Assembly (NCBI GenBank): GCA_019058315.1
Contig: JAHPZH010000001.1
Location: forward strand, 1,067,432-1,131,431
Direction of reading: 5' to 3'
DNA length: 64,000 bases
Origin: Candidatus Helarchaeota archaeon
GTDB taxonomy: Archaea > Asgardarchaeota > Lokiarchaeia > Helarchaeales > RDOG01
Positions 52,442 to 60,972 of this stretch are shown here, piece after piece. Both the position numbers and the translations under genes were made by a program. Numbering within the stretch: the stretch's first letter is position 1; every line of letters begins with the position of its first letter. The notes beneath the pieces were generated by a model that was not told the origin of the DNA, searched no databases, and saw only the letters and a list, made by a program, of their open reading frames with translations.

Positions 52442-53509
52442 ATGGGTAAAATAAAGATTGCTCTTGCTGGTGTTGGAAATTGTGCATCAGCTTTAGTTCA
52501 AGGAATAGAATATTATAAACATAATGGAAACGCAAATTTAGGATTAATTCATCATACTTTTGCGGGTTATTTTCCAGCAGATATAGATGTAGTTGCAGCA
52601 TTTGATGTTTCCGCAGAAAAGGTAGGTAAAGATGTATCAAAAGCCATATTTGCAAAACCAAATAATACAATAAAAATTAGAGATATGGAAGATCTAGGAG
52701 TTAAAGTATTAAAAGGGGAATTACACGATGGAATCGGCGAATATTTAAAAGATTTGATAACGATTTCCGAAGAACCCCCTGTAGATGTCGCTAAGGTTTT
52801 AGAAGAATCTGGAGCAGAAATACTTATCAATATGGTTCCCTCAGGTGCTATTGAAGCTAGTAAGTATTATGCTGAACAAGCATTAAAAGCTAAATGTGCA
52901 TTTCTTAATGCTACACCACATGAAATAGCTAGTAATCTCGAGTGGGCTAAACACTTCAAAGATACAGGTATACCTGTTGCTGGTGACGACATAATGAATC
53001 AGATTGGATCCACAATCATCCATAAATCAATTCTTAAAATGTTAACAGATCGTGGAGTTTTAATTAAGGAATCCTATTGTTTAGATGTTGGAGGAGCAAT
53101 GGAAAGTTTGAATTCTCTAGAAAGGTCAAGAGCAATAAAAAGAAAATTTAAAACAAATGCAGTTAAAAGTCAGATTCCAAGTTTAAAAGAAGTTCCAATT
53201 GTTGCAGGTTCAACAGATTTTGTGGATTTTTTGGAAAATCGAAGAGACTCTTATTTTTGGATTTTAGCAAATTATTTTGGATTTGCACCAGTTAAAATAG
53301 ATATTACACTTTCAACTCTAGATGCTCCCAATTCATTTGCAATCATATTAGACGCGATTCGAGGAATTAAAGTAGCATTAGATAGAAAAGTCTCAGGGCC
53401 GCTTGAAAGTATTTCTGGGTTTTGTTTTAAAAAGCCTCCTAAAGAATGTACAATTCAAGAGGCTAAAGTCTGGATTAATGAATTTATTAGTGGAAAAAGA
53501 GAAATTTAA
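52442..53509 (+). CDS. ino1: myo-Inositol-1-phosphate synthase
   Basis: This 355-residue enzyme shows the NAD-binding start KIKIALAGVGNCASALVQGIEYY. MVPSGAIEASKYYAEQALKA and FLNATPHEIASN follow, with the catalytic region GDDIMNQIGSTIIHK and ESYCLDVGGAMESLNS. It converts glucose-6-phosphate to myo-inositol-1-phosphate, the head-group precursor of archaeal phosphatidylinositol-type lipids and of archaeal inositol phosphates. The length matches short archaeal/bacterial enzymes. It is co-directional with the R15Pi-like gene (58 bases) and the longin-like gene. Confidence 0.96.
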   Translation: MGKIKIALAGVGNCASALVQGIEYYKHNGNANLGLIHHTFAGYFPADIDVVAAFDVSAEKVGKDVSKAIFAKPNNTIKIRDMEDLGVKVLKGELHDGIGEYLKDLITISEEPPVDVAKVLEESGAEILINMVPSGAIEASKYYAEQALKAKCAFLNATPHEIASNLEWAKHFKDTGIPVAGDDIMNQIGSTIIHKSILKMLTDRGVLIKESYCLDVGGAMESLNSLERSRAIKRKFKTNAVKSQIPSLKEVPIVAGSTDFVDFLENRRDSYFWILANYFGFAPVKIDITLSTLDAPNSFAIILDAIRGIKVALDRKVSGPLESISGFCFKKPPKECTIQEAKVWINEFISGKREI

Positions 53510-53623
53510 TATCAACTATAAAAAATAGAATATTTTTCTGTAAATTAGATAAAATTTGAAATCAGATTGGGGAATAATTATGATAATTACAACTTTTTCT
53601 AGTTTTTTGGAGTTTAATTTGTT

Positions 53624-54013
53624 ATGTTATATACAATTCAAATATTATTAAAAGAAAAAGGAATCTTGTTGTTTGAAGAGAGATTTTCAAAAATAGATTA
53701 TAATTCAAAACTTTTTAGTGGATTGCTAACTGCAATTCAAGAATTTTGTATAGATATTAACATTGGAGAATGTAATACTTTTAGTTCGGACAAATTTAAA
53801 ATAATAACAACTGCAACAAGCAGAATCGTTATCGCAATAATAATAGCAAAAAGTGATCCTCACATCGAAGAATTTTGGGAGAGTTTATTGCTTGATATTG
53901 GAAGAAAGTTCGAAGAAACCTATGAAATTAGTAAGTTTCAAGGTAAAGTAAACGAGTATGATGGTTTCAACCAGATTTTACATGAAATTCTTACTGAGAG
54001 AGAAATTTTTTAG
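53624..54013 (+). CDS. Stand-alone longin-like domain protein
   Basis: This 129-residue protein is alpha/beta: strand LYTIQILLKEKGILLFEERF, helix LFSGLLTAIQEFCIDI, strands ECNTFSSDKFKIITTATSRIVIAIIIAKSD, helix HIEEFWESLLLDIGRKFEETY, and a C-terminal helix. This beta-helix-beta(3)-helix-helix order is that of longin/roadblock-type domains common in Asgard archaea and eukaryotic trafficking proteins. There is no membrane anchor and no SNARE helix. It may dimerise and bind a small GTPase of the Rab/Gtr kind. It is flanked by MIPS (lipid head-group synthesis) and an FAH enzyme. Confidence 0.6.
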   Translation: MLYTIQILLKEKGILLFEERFSKIDYNSKLFSGLLTAIQEFCIDINIGECNTFSSDKFKIITTATSRIVIAIIIAKSDPHIEEFWESLLLDIGRKFEETYEISKFQGKVNEYDGFNQILHEILTEREIF

Positions 54014-54057
54014 TTTCTATTTTTTATCAATATATTATTATTTTAGGTGGAGATAGA

Positions 54058-55056
54058 ATGAGATTACTACAATATGAAATTAAAACGAGATTAGGAGTTT
54101 TTAAGAGATTAGGAAATCAAATAAATGATAAAATAGTCGATTTAAATTTGGCATATGTAAAATACTTAGCTGAGGAAACAAATGAAAAACAAATTTATCC
54201 TCTTGCTAATTTAAGAATCCCTCCAGATATGGTTGGATTCTTAGATGGGGAAGAATCGTCATATGAAGCTGCAGCAAAGGCAAATAAATATATTTCTAAT
54301 TTTTTAAAACATGGTGAAAAAGTAATTGGTCCAAAACAAGAGCAGATTATCCTAAATCTTGATGAAGTTCATATAATTGAACCATTAAGCCCTAGATTGA
54401 TAATTGATTTTTTGACATTTGAAACTCATTATAAACAGGGACTTCACATGTTAACTGATTATTCACTCTGGAAGAAAACACCAATAGCGTATAAGAAAAA
54501 TCCCACAACAATTATTGGACCAACTGATGATGTAATATTTCCTTCTTTAATAACCAAATGGTTAGATTATGAAGTTGAATTTGCGACAATAATTGGAAAG
54601 AAAGGGAAGGATATTCCAGAAGATAAAGCATACGATTATGTGGCTGGGTATTCCGTTTTTAATGATTTTTCAGCAAGAGATATAGAACTTCCTGAAATTA
54701 TGCTTCGTTTAGGACCTTTTAAAAGTAAAGATTTTGATACTGCTGGTGCTATGGGGCCTTGTATTGTAACTTCTGATGAATTAACTGGTCACCCCAGTTT
54801 AGAAATGGAGTGTAGAGTAAATGGAGTAACTGTTCAAAAGGGTAATACAAAAGATATGATTTGGAAAGTTGCCCAATTAGTCTCTTACACATCTAAGGAT
54901 CAAACCATTTATCCAGGAACCGTAATCCTTAGTGGTAATCCTGGTAAAGTAAAAGGTATTATGAGGAAAGCAGAACGATTAAAAATTGATAATTTTGTAG
55001 AAACAGAGATTGAAAAAATTGGAATTCTAAGAAATAAAGTTGTATCTAAAAATTAA
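54058..55056 (+). CDS. Fumarylacetoacetate hydrolase (FAH) family enzyme
   Basis: This 332-residue protein shows the FAH catalytic domain. LIIDFLTFETHYKQGL starts it, and the metal site WLDYEVEFATIIGKKGKDI with E-x-E follows. NDFSARDIELPEIMLRLGPFKSKDFDTAGAMGPCIVTSDE and the closing SGNPGKV complete it. It hydrolyses or decarboxylates C-C bonds of beta-diketo- or oxaloacetate-type acids with Mg2+. A ribosome-binding site GGTGGAG lies before the ATG. The longin-like gene is upstream and may share the transcript, but functional linkage is not evident. Confidence 0.93.
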   Translation: MRLLQYEIKTRLGVFKRLGNQINDKIVDLNLAYVKYLAEETNEKQIYPLANLRIPPDMVGFLDGEESSYEAAAKANKYISNFLKHGEKVIGPKQEQIILNLDEVHIIEPLSPRLIIDFLTFETHYKQGLHMLTDYSLWKKTPIAYKKNPTTIIGPTDDVIFPSLITKWLDYEVEFATIIGKKGKDIPEDKAYDYVAGYSVFNDFSARDIELPEIMLRLGPFKSKDFDTAGAMGPCIVTSDELTGHPSLEMECRVNGVTVQKGNTKDMIWKVAQLVSYTSKDQTIYPGTVILSGNPGKVKGIMRKAERLKIDNFVETEIEKIGILRNKVVSKN

Positions 55057-55095
55057 AAAAGTTAAAACTCATGTTATCTAAAAGATAAAATAAAG

Positions 55096-56412
55096 TTGAA
55101 TTTAATGGATATCGACTTCTCTAAATTTAAATTGGGAATACCTGTTAAAGAATTTTCACTTATTTCAATCTTTTCACTCATCTCAATTATATTTAATTTT
55201 GGAATATTTGAGCAAGACTCAACACAATATATTTATATGGCTCTTCATTTCATAAATCAACCACCATATGAATTTATCCTTTTTTTTCTCCATATCGCAA
55301 TGTTAACAACCTTTGTTAGATTAATTCGTCCACTAGTTCCATTTTTAGCGGGTTGGTTAAATAATATTTTTTATTTTGGAAATGTCCCTGCTTTCTCCTT
55401 TTGGACTGGACTTTGGCAATTACCATTTGGTATTATTAATGGGATTTTTAGTTTTTTAGCATCGCTTATATTATATAAATTAGTATTTCATTTAACTGAA
55501 GATTCTGAGAAATCGGTAATTGCCGTTATGTTGTTTAATTTTTGCGATATTATGTTCTTTAATTCAATGATATTAATAGAAGGAGGGACATTGTTTTTTT
55601 CAATTTTATTGGTTTATTTAATCATCTGTAAACCATATAACGATAATTATCTCAATAGTATTATTTTGGGTGCAGTAATTGGATTAGCTGGATTAACACG
55701 TGAAACGTTGTTATTAACTGGTGTTATTTTATTTCTTGGTTATTCGATCTATAAAATAAGGGATTTGCTGGACTTTTCTAACCTCAAGAAGTTCTTGCTA
55801 TCAGGCTCAATTGCAATTGCAATTTATGGTAGCTATGTCCTTATTTTAGGTCTCAACACTTATTTCTCTTGCTTATATGTCTTTTTTAATTTAAATTTAT
55901 CAAATCTAGTTTCTTTTTTTGTTCCTCAATCTATATTTTCGAAAATCCCGAGTGCATTAGTTGGTTTTGGAAAATCAATGATTAATCTTTTTAGATATCT
56001 GGTGATTTTTTTTATCTTGGGATTGATTCAAATATATATTTCCAAAAAATCCAAAGAAAGTAAGATTTTAATCACTATTTACTTAATTTCTTTCTTTTTA
56101 CCACTATTATTTTCTCCTTTTATAGTTGAACGTTTTCTCTTTCCATTTTATTTAGTTTCAACTTACATTTGTGTTGAAGGGATTTATAGTGTCGAAGAAA
56201 ATAAAGTTTGGACTTACTCTGTTGTCATTTCTATAGCTTTTTTAAATTCAATTTTTGTTATTTTTTTCTATCCTTATACATTTTTACAACAATTGACAAA
56301 TACAGGGATTAGAAATTTTCTATTTTTTTTGATTTTTATTTATATCGGAGTTACTTTGGCATTTCTTTTATATAATAGATTTTTTATTAAAAATGAGATA
56401 AATGATGTTTAA
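55096..56412 (+). CDS. Polytopic membrane protein, GT-C-type glycosyltransferase-like
   Basis: This 438-residue integral membrane protein has about ten hydrophobic helices. EQDSTQYIYMALHFINQPP after the first helix recalls the acidic D-containing first loop of GT-C glycosyltransferases. AGLTRETLLLTG in the middle recalls the R-E/ARET element of the same class. The C-terminal half is membrane helices with short loops. Transfer of sugars from a lipid-phosphate donor is the likely role. The substrate is unknown. The start may be TTG 55096 or ATG 55105. It begins only 39 bases after the FAH stop. Confidence 0.65.
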   Translation: MNLMDIDFSKFKLGIPVKEFSLISIFSLISIIFNFGIFEQDSTQYIYMALHFINQPPYEFILFFLHIAMLTTFVRLIRPLVPFLAGWLNNIFYFGNVPAFSFWTGLWQLPFGIINGIFSFLASLILYKLVFHLTEDSEKSVIAVMLFNFCDIMFFNSMILIEGGTLFFSILLVYLIICKPYNDNYLNSIILGAVIGLAGLTRETLLLTGVILFLGYSIYKIRDLLDFSNLKKFLLSGSIAIAIYGSYVLILGLNTYFSCLYVFFNLNLSNLVSFFVPQSIFSKIPSALVGFGKSMINLFRYLVIFFILGLIQIYISKKSKESKILITIYLISFFLPLLFSPFIVERFLFPFYLVSTYICVEGIYSVEENKVWTYSVVISIAFLNSIFVIFFYPYTFLQQLTNTGIRNFLFFLIFIYIGVTLAFLLYNRFFIKNEINDV

Positions 56413-56565
56413 TAGAAAGTTATTCTATGAGAAAATGATAGATATTTTTTAGGTTATTAGAGATTAAATATATCTAAAATCAAACAAACCAAATTTGAAT
56501 ATCTTCCAGCTAATAATAGCCAGATTAAAATAAATTTTTTATGAAAATTAATGAAGTTATAAAAT

Positions 56566-57198
56566 ATGAATCCCTTATTCAAGAAGATCCAAACAAATTT
56601 AAAAGATTATAAAAAATTTTCACTAAAAGATAAGCGTTTAAGACATTCTGGTGTTTTATTATTATTATTTATGAAAAATAATGAACCTCATGGAATATTT
56701 ACAAAAAGAACTAGAAATTTAAAGAAACATAAAGGTGAAATTTCTTTACCAGGTGGAGGTATGGAGGAGGGAGATAAAAGTGTATTAGACACTGCATTTC
56801 GAGAAACCGAAGAAGAAATAGCTCTTAATCGCTCCAAAATTAACATATTGGGAGAATTAGATGATCTATTCACTATTTCAGGATATATTATAACACCTTT
56901 TGTGGGTTATTTCGAATATCCTTATAAATTTAAAATAAATCAAGATGAAGTTGAAGAACTTATTGAGGTTCCTCTATCAGTTTTTCAAAATACAAATAAT
57001 TTTCGCGAAGAAAATTGGGGTTATGGAGGGGATCAATATCCTGTATATTATTATGAATATAACTCAGGGAAAAAGACATACATCATATGGGGGGCAACAG
57101 GTTACATAATGAATGGTTTTATTGATTTAATTTTTAATTTCAATCCCTCAAAAACTAAATATAAGCGGCGTAACCCAGATCTTATGTTTAAAAGGTAA
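56566..57198 (+). CDS. Nudix hydrolase, CoA-pyrophosphatase type
   Basis: This 210-residue protein has the CoA-diphosphatase (UPF0035) motif: FTKRTRNLKKHKGEISLPGGGMEEGDKSVLDTAFRETEEEI (about residues 44-85). It contains the Nudix box G-x5-E-x7-R-E-x2-E-E. The preceding R-x-R basic spacing and L-P-G-G are those of NUDT7/8 and NudL. It should cleave CoA, oxidised CoA or related diphosphates. The rest of the protein (PYKFKINQDEVEELIEVPLSVFQN) matches the C-terminal part of the family. It would fit a CoA-thioester-rich lifestyle. Confidence 0.9.
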   Translation: MNPLFKKIQTNLKDYKKFSLKDKRLRHSGVLLLLFMKNNEPHGIFTKRTRNLKKHKGEISLPGGGMEEGDKSVLDTAFRETEEEIALNRSKINILGELDDLFTISGYIITPFVGYFEYPYKFKINQDEVEELIEVPLSVFQNTNNFREENWGYGGDQYPVYYYEYNSGKKTYIIWGATGYIMNGFIDLIFNFNPSKTKYKRRNPDLMFKR

Positions 57199-57269
57199 AT
57201 AATAGAAATTAAATAGCAACTAGTAATAAGTTAAAAAGAATTTGCAATTAATTTTTTATTAGGGAAATT

Positions 57270-57809
57270 CTAAATTTCAGGTAGGTTCGCTTGTTTTTTT
57301 GCTTTATGGATAATTACATTTTCTGCAATTTTATGGAACATAGAATTCACGGTGTCTCCAGTTTTTGCTGAAGTCTCTAAAACGGGATATCCATCTTTAG
57401 TTTTTGAAAATGCGATAGCTTCATCTAATTCAACATTCCTATCTTCTACAAGGTCTTTTTTATTACCCACCATTAAATAAGGGACATCTCCAGATATTTT
57501 TTTAATATTAGTTATCCAATTTTCTAGATTTGCAAAGGTATTTCTTCTCGTTAAATCAAAAATAATGATAGCTCCATCAGCGCCTTGTAAATAGAGATGT
57601 AGCTTAGTTTGCCATTTATGTTGTCCTCCGATATCCCAAATTATGAGGCTAGTTTCCACATCTTTTACCATTATTTTCTTTGTTAAAAATTCAACTCCAA
57701 GCGTAGGTATGTAGTTTTCTTTAAATTTATTCTCAATATACCGAAGGATAAGAGAGGTTTTTCCAACTCCTGGGTCTCCTACGATGCAAATCTTAAAAGC
57801 TAGCTTCAT
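57270..57809 (-). CDS. Rab/Ras-like small GTPase (catalytic Gln present)
   Basis: This 179-residue single-domain GTPase has G1 GDPGVGKTSL, G2 effector loop NYIPTLGVEFLTKK (Thr switch I), G3 WDIGGQHKW with the Gln at the Ras Q61 position, G4 VGNKKDLVED and G5 ETSAKTGD. The effector-loop sequence NYIPTLGVEF is very like eukaryotic Rab proteins. The C-terminus (KKQANLPEI) has no Cys, so prenylation is not expected. It lies 172 bases downstream of a close paralogue on the same strand. A role in membrane identity or cytoskeletal control is inferred; its GEFs and GAPs are unknown. Confidence 0.93.
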   Translation of the reverse strand: MKLAFKICIVGDPGVGKTSLILRYIENKFKENYIPTLGVEFLTKKIMVKDVETSLIIWDIGGQHKWQTKLHLYLQGADGAIIIFDLTRRNTFANLENWITNIKKISGDVPYLMVGNKKDLVEDRNVELDEAIAFSKTKDGYPVLETSAKTGDTVNSMFHKIAENVIIHKAKKQANLPEI

Positions 57810-57981
57810 TTAATTACAGATCCTTGCTATTTTTCCAAAAATGAATTATCCTAATTTAATATTTATCTAATCCTTAAATTTACCCGTTATAATCTAAAAT
57901 TATTGTTTACAAAATTATGTATATAGTAATGTATTAATAATTTAGCTATTATTATAATTTCGCTGAAAAAATGAATTTTTC

Positions 57982-58518
57982 CTATTGTCTTAATTTAGCT
58001 TTTTGTATTATAATTTTTTCAGCTATACTTTGAAACATTTCATTTACTGTTTCCCCAGTTTTTGCAGAAGTTTCAAGTAAATCATTAATACCCCTCTTTT
58101 TTAGTTTGGCAAGCGCTTGTTCATATATAACATTTCTGGATTCTTCTAAATCATTTTTATTTCCAATTATCATAAAAGGAATTTTTCCAGCATGTTTCTC
58201 TATTTGATTTATCCAGAAGTCTAGTTGATCAAATGTTCTTTGCCGAGTCGTATCATAAATAATTAAAATTCCATCAGCACCTCGTAGATAAAGGTGTAAC
58301 CTATCTTTCCAGACTTTATCCCCCCCAATATCCCAGATAATTAAATTAACTGGAATATTGCTTTTTCCAACTGCTACCTTTTTTGTTAAGAAGTCTACCC
58401 CTAACGTGGGGATGTAATTGTCTTGAAATTTATTTTCTATATAACGAATTATAAGTGATGTCTTGCCTACCGCAGGCTCGCCTACGATACATATTTTAAA
58501 AGATAATTTCAATGACAT
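57982..58518 (-). CDS. Rab/Ras-like small GTPase (Gln replaced by Asp)
   Basis: This 178-residue single-domain GTPase is a close paralogue of the neighbour. It has G1 GEPAVGKTSLIIRYIENK, the switch I loop NYIPTLGVDF, G4 GNKNDLEES and G5 ETSAKTGE. G3 reads WDIGGDKVWKD, so the residue at the Ras Q61 position is Asp. In classical Ras/Rab proteins loss of this Gln lowers intrinsic GTP hydrolysis. The protein may therefore cycle differently or depend on a GAP that supplies the catalytic residue. There is no C-terminal Cys for lipidation. The gene tandem suggests recent duplication and division of roles. Confidence 0.93.
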   Translation of the reverse strand: MSLKLSFKICIVGEPAVGKTSLIIRYIENKFQDNYIPTLGVDFLTKKVAVGKSNIPVNLIIWDIGGDKVWKDRLHLYLRGADGILIIYDTTRQRTFDQLDFWINQIEKHAGKIPFMIIGNKNDLEESRNVIYEQALAKLKKRGINDLLETSAKTGETVNEMFQSIAEKIIIQKAKLRQ

Positions 58519-58688
58519 TTTTGTATATCTCTAACTCTCTCGACTGAATAAAAGTTTGATTTTCTAATTTAAAAATATATGGAAATTGGTAAATTAATAA
58601 ACTTTTTTTATTAAATCTTAATAATCCATTATTTACAAAATTTAATGATAAAGGGAATCCCAAGAGTGATGTAAAAGTCGGAATATAA

Positions 58689-59603
58689 TTAAATTTTTAG
58701 AATATTTTTAGCATTATCTGCAAATAACATATTTTTTTCTTCATTTGTAAAATTCAAAGATGCTACTTTTTGTGCATCTTTAGTAGGATTGCACCATGGG
58801 TAGTCGGAACTCCACATGACACGTTCTACTCCAATATCACGAATTAATTCAATAGCTTGATCATCTTTTAAAATACCCCACATTTTTCCACTCGAAATTG
58901 CTCGTGAGCAATCGAAATATAAATTATTATCAAATTTTTTTGCTAATGCTCGAGATTCTTCATAAAAACCAATACCAAGGTGTGCCAAAACTAGAGTTAA
59001 ATCGTCAAAAGTTTCTAAAACTTCAGTAAAATGTTTTGGTTGAGTGTATTGGATATTATCAGGAGTAAAGAATGCCCCAGAATGGGTGATTATTGGTAGT
59101 TTTAATTCAATTGCCTTTTCATAAACTGGCCACATTCTTTTATCATAAGGAAAAAAACGTCCATTTCCTGGATGCAGTTTTATTCCTTTGACATTTCTAT
59201 TTTTAACTTTATCTAACAATTCAGTTATCATTGCAGAACCGCATAAAGGATCCAAGCTAACATAAGCGATAAGTTGTTCATGCTTATCTGCCATATCACA
59301 AGTCCAATCATTTCTTCTAATATTTCTTCCTGTCATTTTTTCAATTATTTTCTTTTCCTCTTCTTTATTTTCTGCTGGTGTCAAATTCTTAGGTAATTTT
59401 TTTAAGGCTGCGTCAGCCATCTCTCTAACAGGTGTCATATTCACTTGTATCGCTTTGGATATAATATTTCCCATATTTTGAAGTAATTCCTCTATTGTTC
59501 CTGTCATTCCTGATACTCCTGTCCCTTGCATAGCTTGTAATCCAATTTTAGAATTTGGATACGTATGAACATGCATATCAATAATTTCAAATTCTTCAAG
59601 CAT
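58689..59603 (-). CDS. Amidohydrolase 2 (TIM-barrel) family protein
   Basis: This 304-residue protein has the metal-binding start IIDMHVHTYPNS (H-x-H). GIKLHPGNGRFFPYD and LPIITHSGAF follow, with LAHLGIGF near the fourth strand and MWSSDYPWCNP with the catalytic Asp toward the C-terminus. Family members are amidohydrolases, decarboxylases or 4-carboxymuconolactone-type hydrolases. The substrate is unknown. It is the last gene of the run after the 2-hydroxyacyl-CoA dehydratase genes (85-base spacer), so it may act on the same branch. Confidence 0.9.
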   Translation of the reverse strand: MLEEFEIIDMHVHTYPNSKIGLQAMQGTGVSGMTGTIEELLQNMGNIISKAIQVNMTPVREMADAALKKLPKNLTPAENKEEEKKIIEKMTGRNIRRNDWTCDMADKHEQLIAYVSLDPLCGSAMITELLDKVKNRNVKGIKLHPGNGRFFPYDKRMWPVYEKAIELKLPIITHSGAFFTPDNIQYTQPKHFTEVLETFDDLTLVLAHLGIGFYEESRALAKKFDNNLYFDCSRAISSGKMWGILKDDQAIELIRDIGVERVMWSSDYPWCNPTKDAQKVASLNFTNEEKNMLFADNAKNILKI

Positions 59604-59687
59604 AAAATCACTAAATAAATTTGATTAAAATCTTATTAAATTGTAAAAAAAAAGTTATTAAATTTATTTTATCAACACTCTATGATA

Positions 59688-60962
59688 TCACTTTAACATC
59701 TCAATAAAGGCTTCAACTCTAGTCCTTATTTGAGCTGAAGCGTAATTTCGAGGATCGACAACATCACCATCAATTTCAAGTATTGGTATTCCAGTTTCTT
59801 CATTAAGTGTGTCTTTAGTTAAAGTGGCTATACTGCAAAAGTTCTTACATCCCCAATGTAAGAAATCAATTGCTGCATCAACATCAAGCAATTTTATGAT
59901 TTCTAGATCCTTATCAATCCTCTTTTGTGCATCTCCGTTGCTGAAAATTGATGTATATTTATTTGCTAGAGCATCAATTATATTTTTACCTTCTGCCACA
60001 TCCCACCATAAGAGAGCGGGCTCTGGAAAAACCACGATACCCCCAATAGACTCAATATGTTTAATTAATTTTAGATCATGCATTGGTGGAAAATGAAGCC
60101 ACAGGATTCGGATCGCATCCTCATTAACCACTCCGATACCATCTTTAATCCTTTGTTCTATTTCACTGCATAATGACTTATAAAAATATTCAGTTCTGCC
60201 CATATCTCCGTAAAAATTTGTAATTGGTGCATAATGTGCAATACTTTCTATTCCACCAATTGGAACTGGTCTAGCTCTTCGTAACTCATATGAACGCCGA
60301 AAACACTTTGATGCTTCATTTGATACTTCAACAATAGCTTCTAGTTTTTCATAATCAAGTTTATTTCCAGTAAACTCTTCTAAAAATTCAATAAGTCTTA
60401 ATAATTCTTCTTTGTAATAATTTATTGCTTCTGGATCATTATTTCTATAAGGAGTTGACATATGATGAACTGGAATTCCTGCAAGGTAACTCGTCACTTC
60501 AAAAGATTTACCTTGAGCATCACATCCAGTGCCAGTTGTTGAAACTAGCATGTCTGCTTGTGGGGAACTATTAAGAAGACTAGAACCAATTAAATGACTG
60601 TCAAAAGAACATGAATCTCTTGATATTCCATAACTCTCTGCCATCTCAAAATCCTTTATAGCAAAACCTAATGTGGAACTTAATGATGCCATTAGTTCGG
60701 GTCCAAATGGGATAATGTCAAAAGCATAAAATATCTCAGTTGGGGCAGGCAAGTTAACCCAAGCTAATAAATTTCCATTTTTTTTTGCATTAAAAGACGA
60801 GTAAAAATGATCGATAAAAAAATTTATTACTTCGGTATTACATTTAAGCTTCTCATCTAAACCAACAAGATTTAAAAGATAACTTGCCATTAATGGTTTC
60901 ATTTTTTGGTCATCTGCTAATTGAATAGCTTTTCTCATTCCTAATTTTGAAATATTAAACAT
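59688..60962 (-). CDS. 2-Hydroxyacyl-CoA dehydratase subunit (beta-type, HgdB/FldB family)
   Basis: This 424-residue protein belongs to the HGD-D/benzoyl-CoA reductase BCR-B/C superfamily. It shows STTGTGCDAQGKSFEVTSYLAGI, LVSTTGTGCDA with a cluster Cys, LRRARPVPIGG, DFLHWGCKNFCSIATLTKD (two further Cys) and the C-terminal GIPILEIDGDVVDPRNY..QIRTRVEAFIEML. Such dehydratases are radical enzymes needing a 4Fe-4S activator; the activator gene is not visible. Length and motifs fit a full subunit. It lies 10 bases after the partner subunit gene. Confidence 0.93.
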   Translation of the reverse strand: MFNISKLGMRKAIQLADDQKMKPLMASYLLNLVGLDEKLKCNTEVINFFIDHFYSSFNAKKNGNLLAWVNLPAPTEIFYAFDIIPFGPELMASLSSTLGFAIKDFEMAESYGISRDSCSFDSHLIGSSLLNSSPQADMLVSTTGTGCDAQGKSFEVTSYLAGIPVHHMSTPYRNNDPEAINYYKEELLRLIEFLEEFTGNKLDYEKLEAIVEVSNEASKCFRRSYELRRARPVPIGGIESIAHYAPITNFYGDMGRTEYFYKSLCSEIEQRIKDGIGVVNEDAIRILWLHFPPMHDLKLIKHIESIGGIVVFPEPALLWWDVAEGKNIIDALANKYTSIFSNGDAQKRIDKDLEIIKLLDVDAAIDFLHWGCKNFCSIATLTKDTLNEETGIPILEIDGDVVDPRNYASAQIRTRVEAFIEMLK

Positions 60963-60972
60963 TTAATTACCC

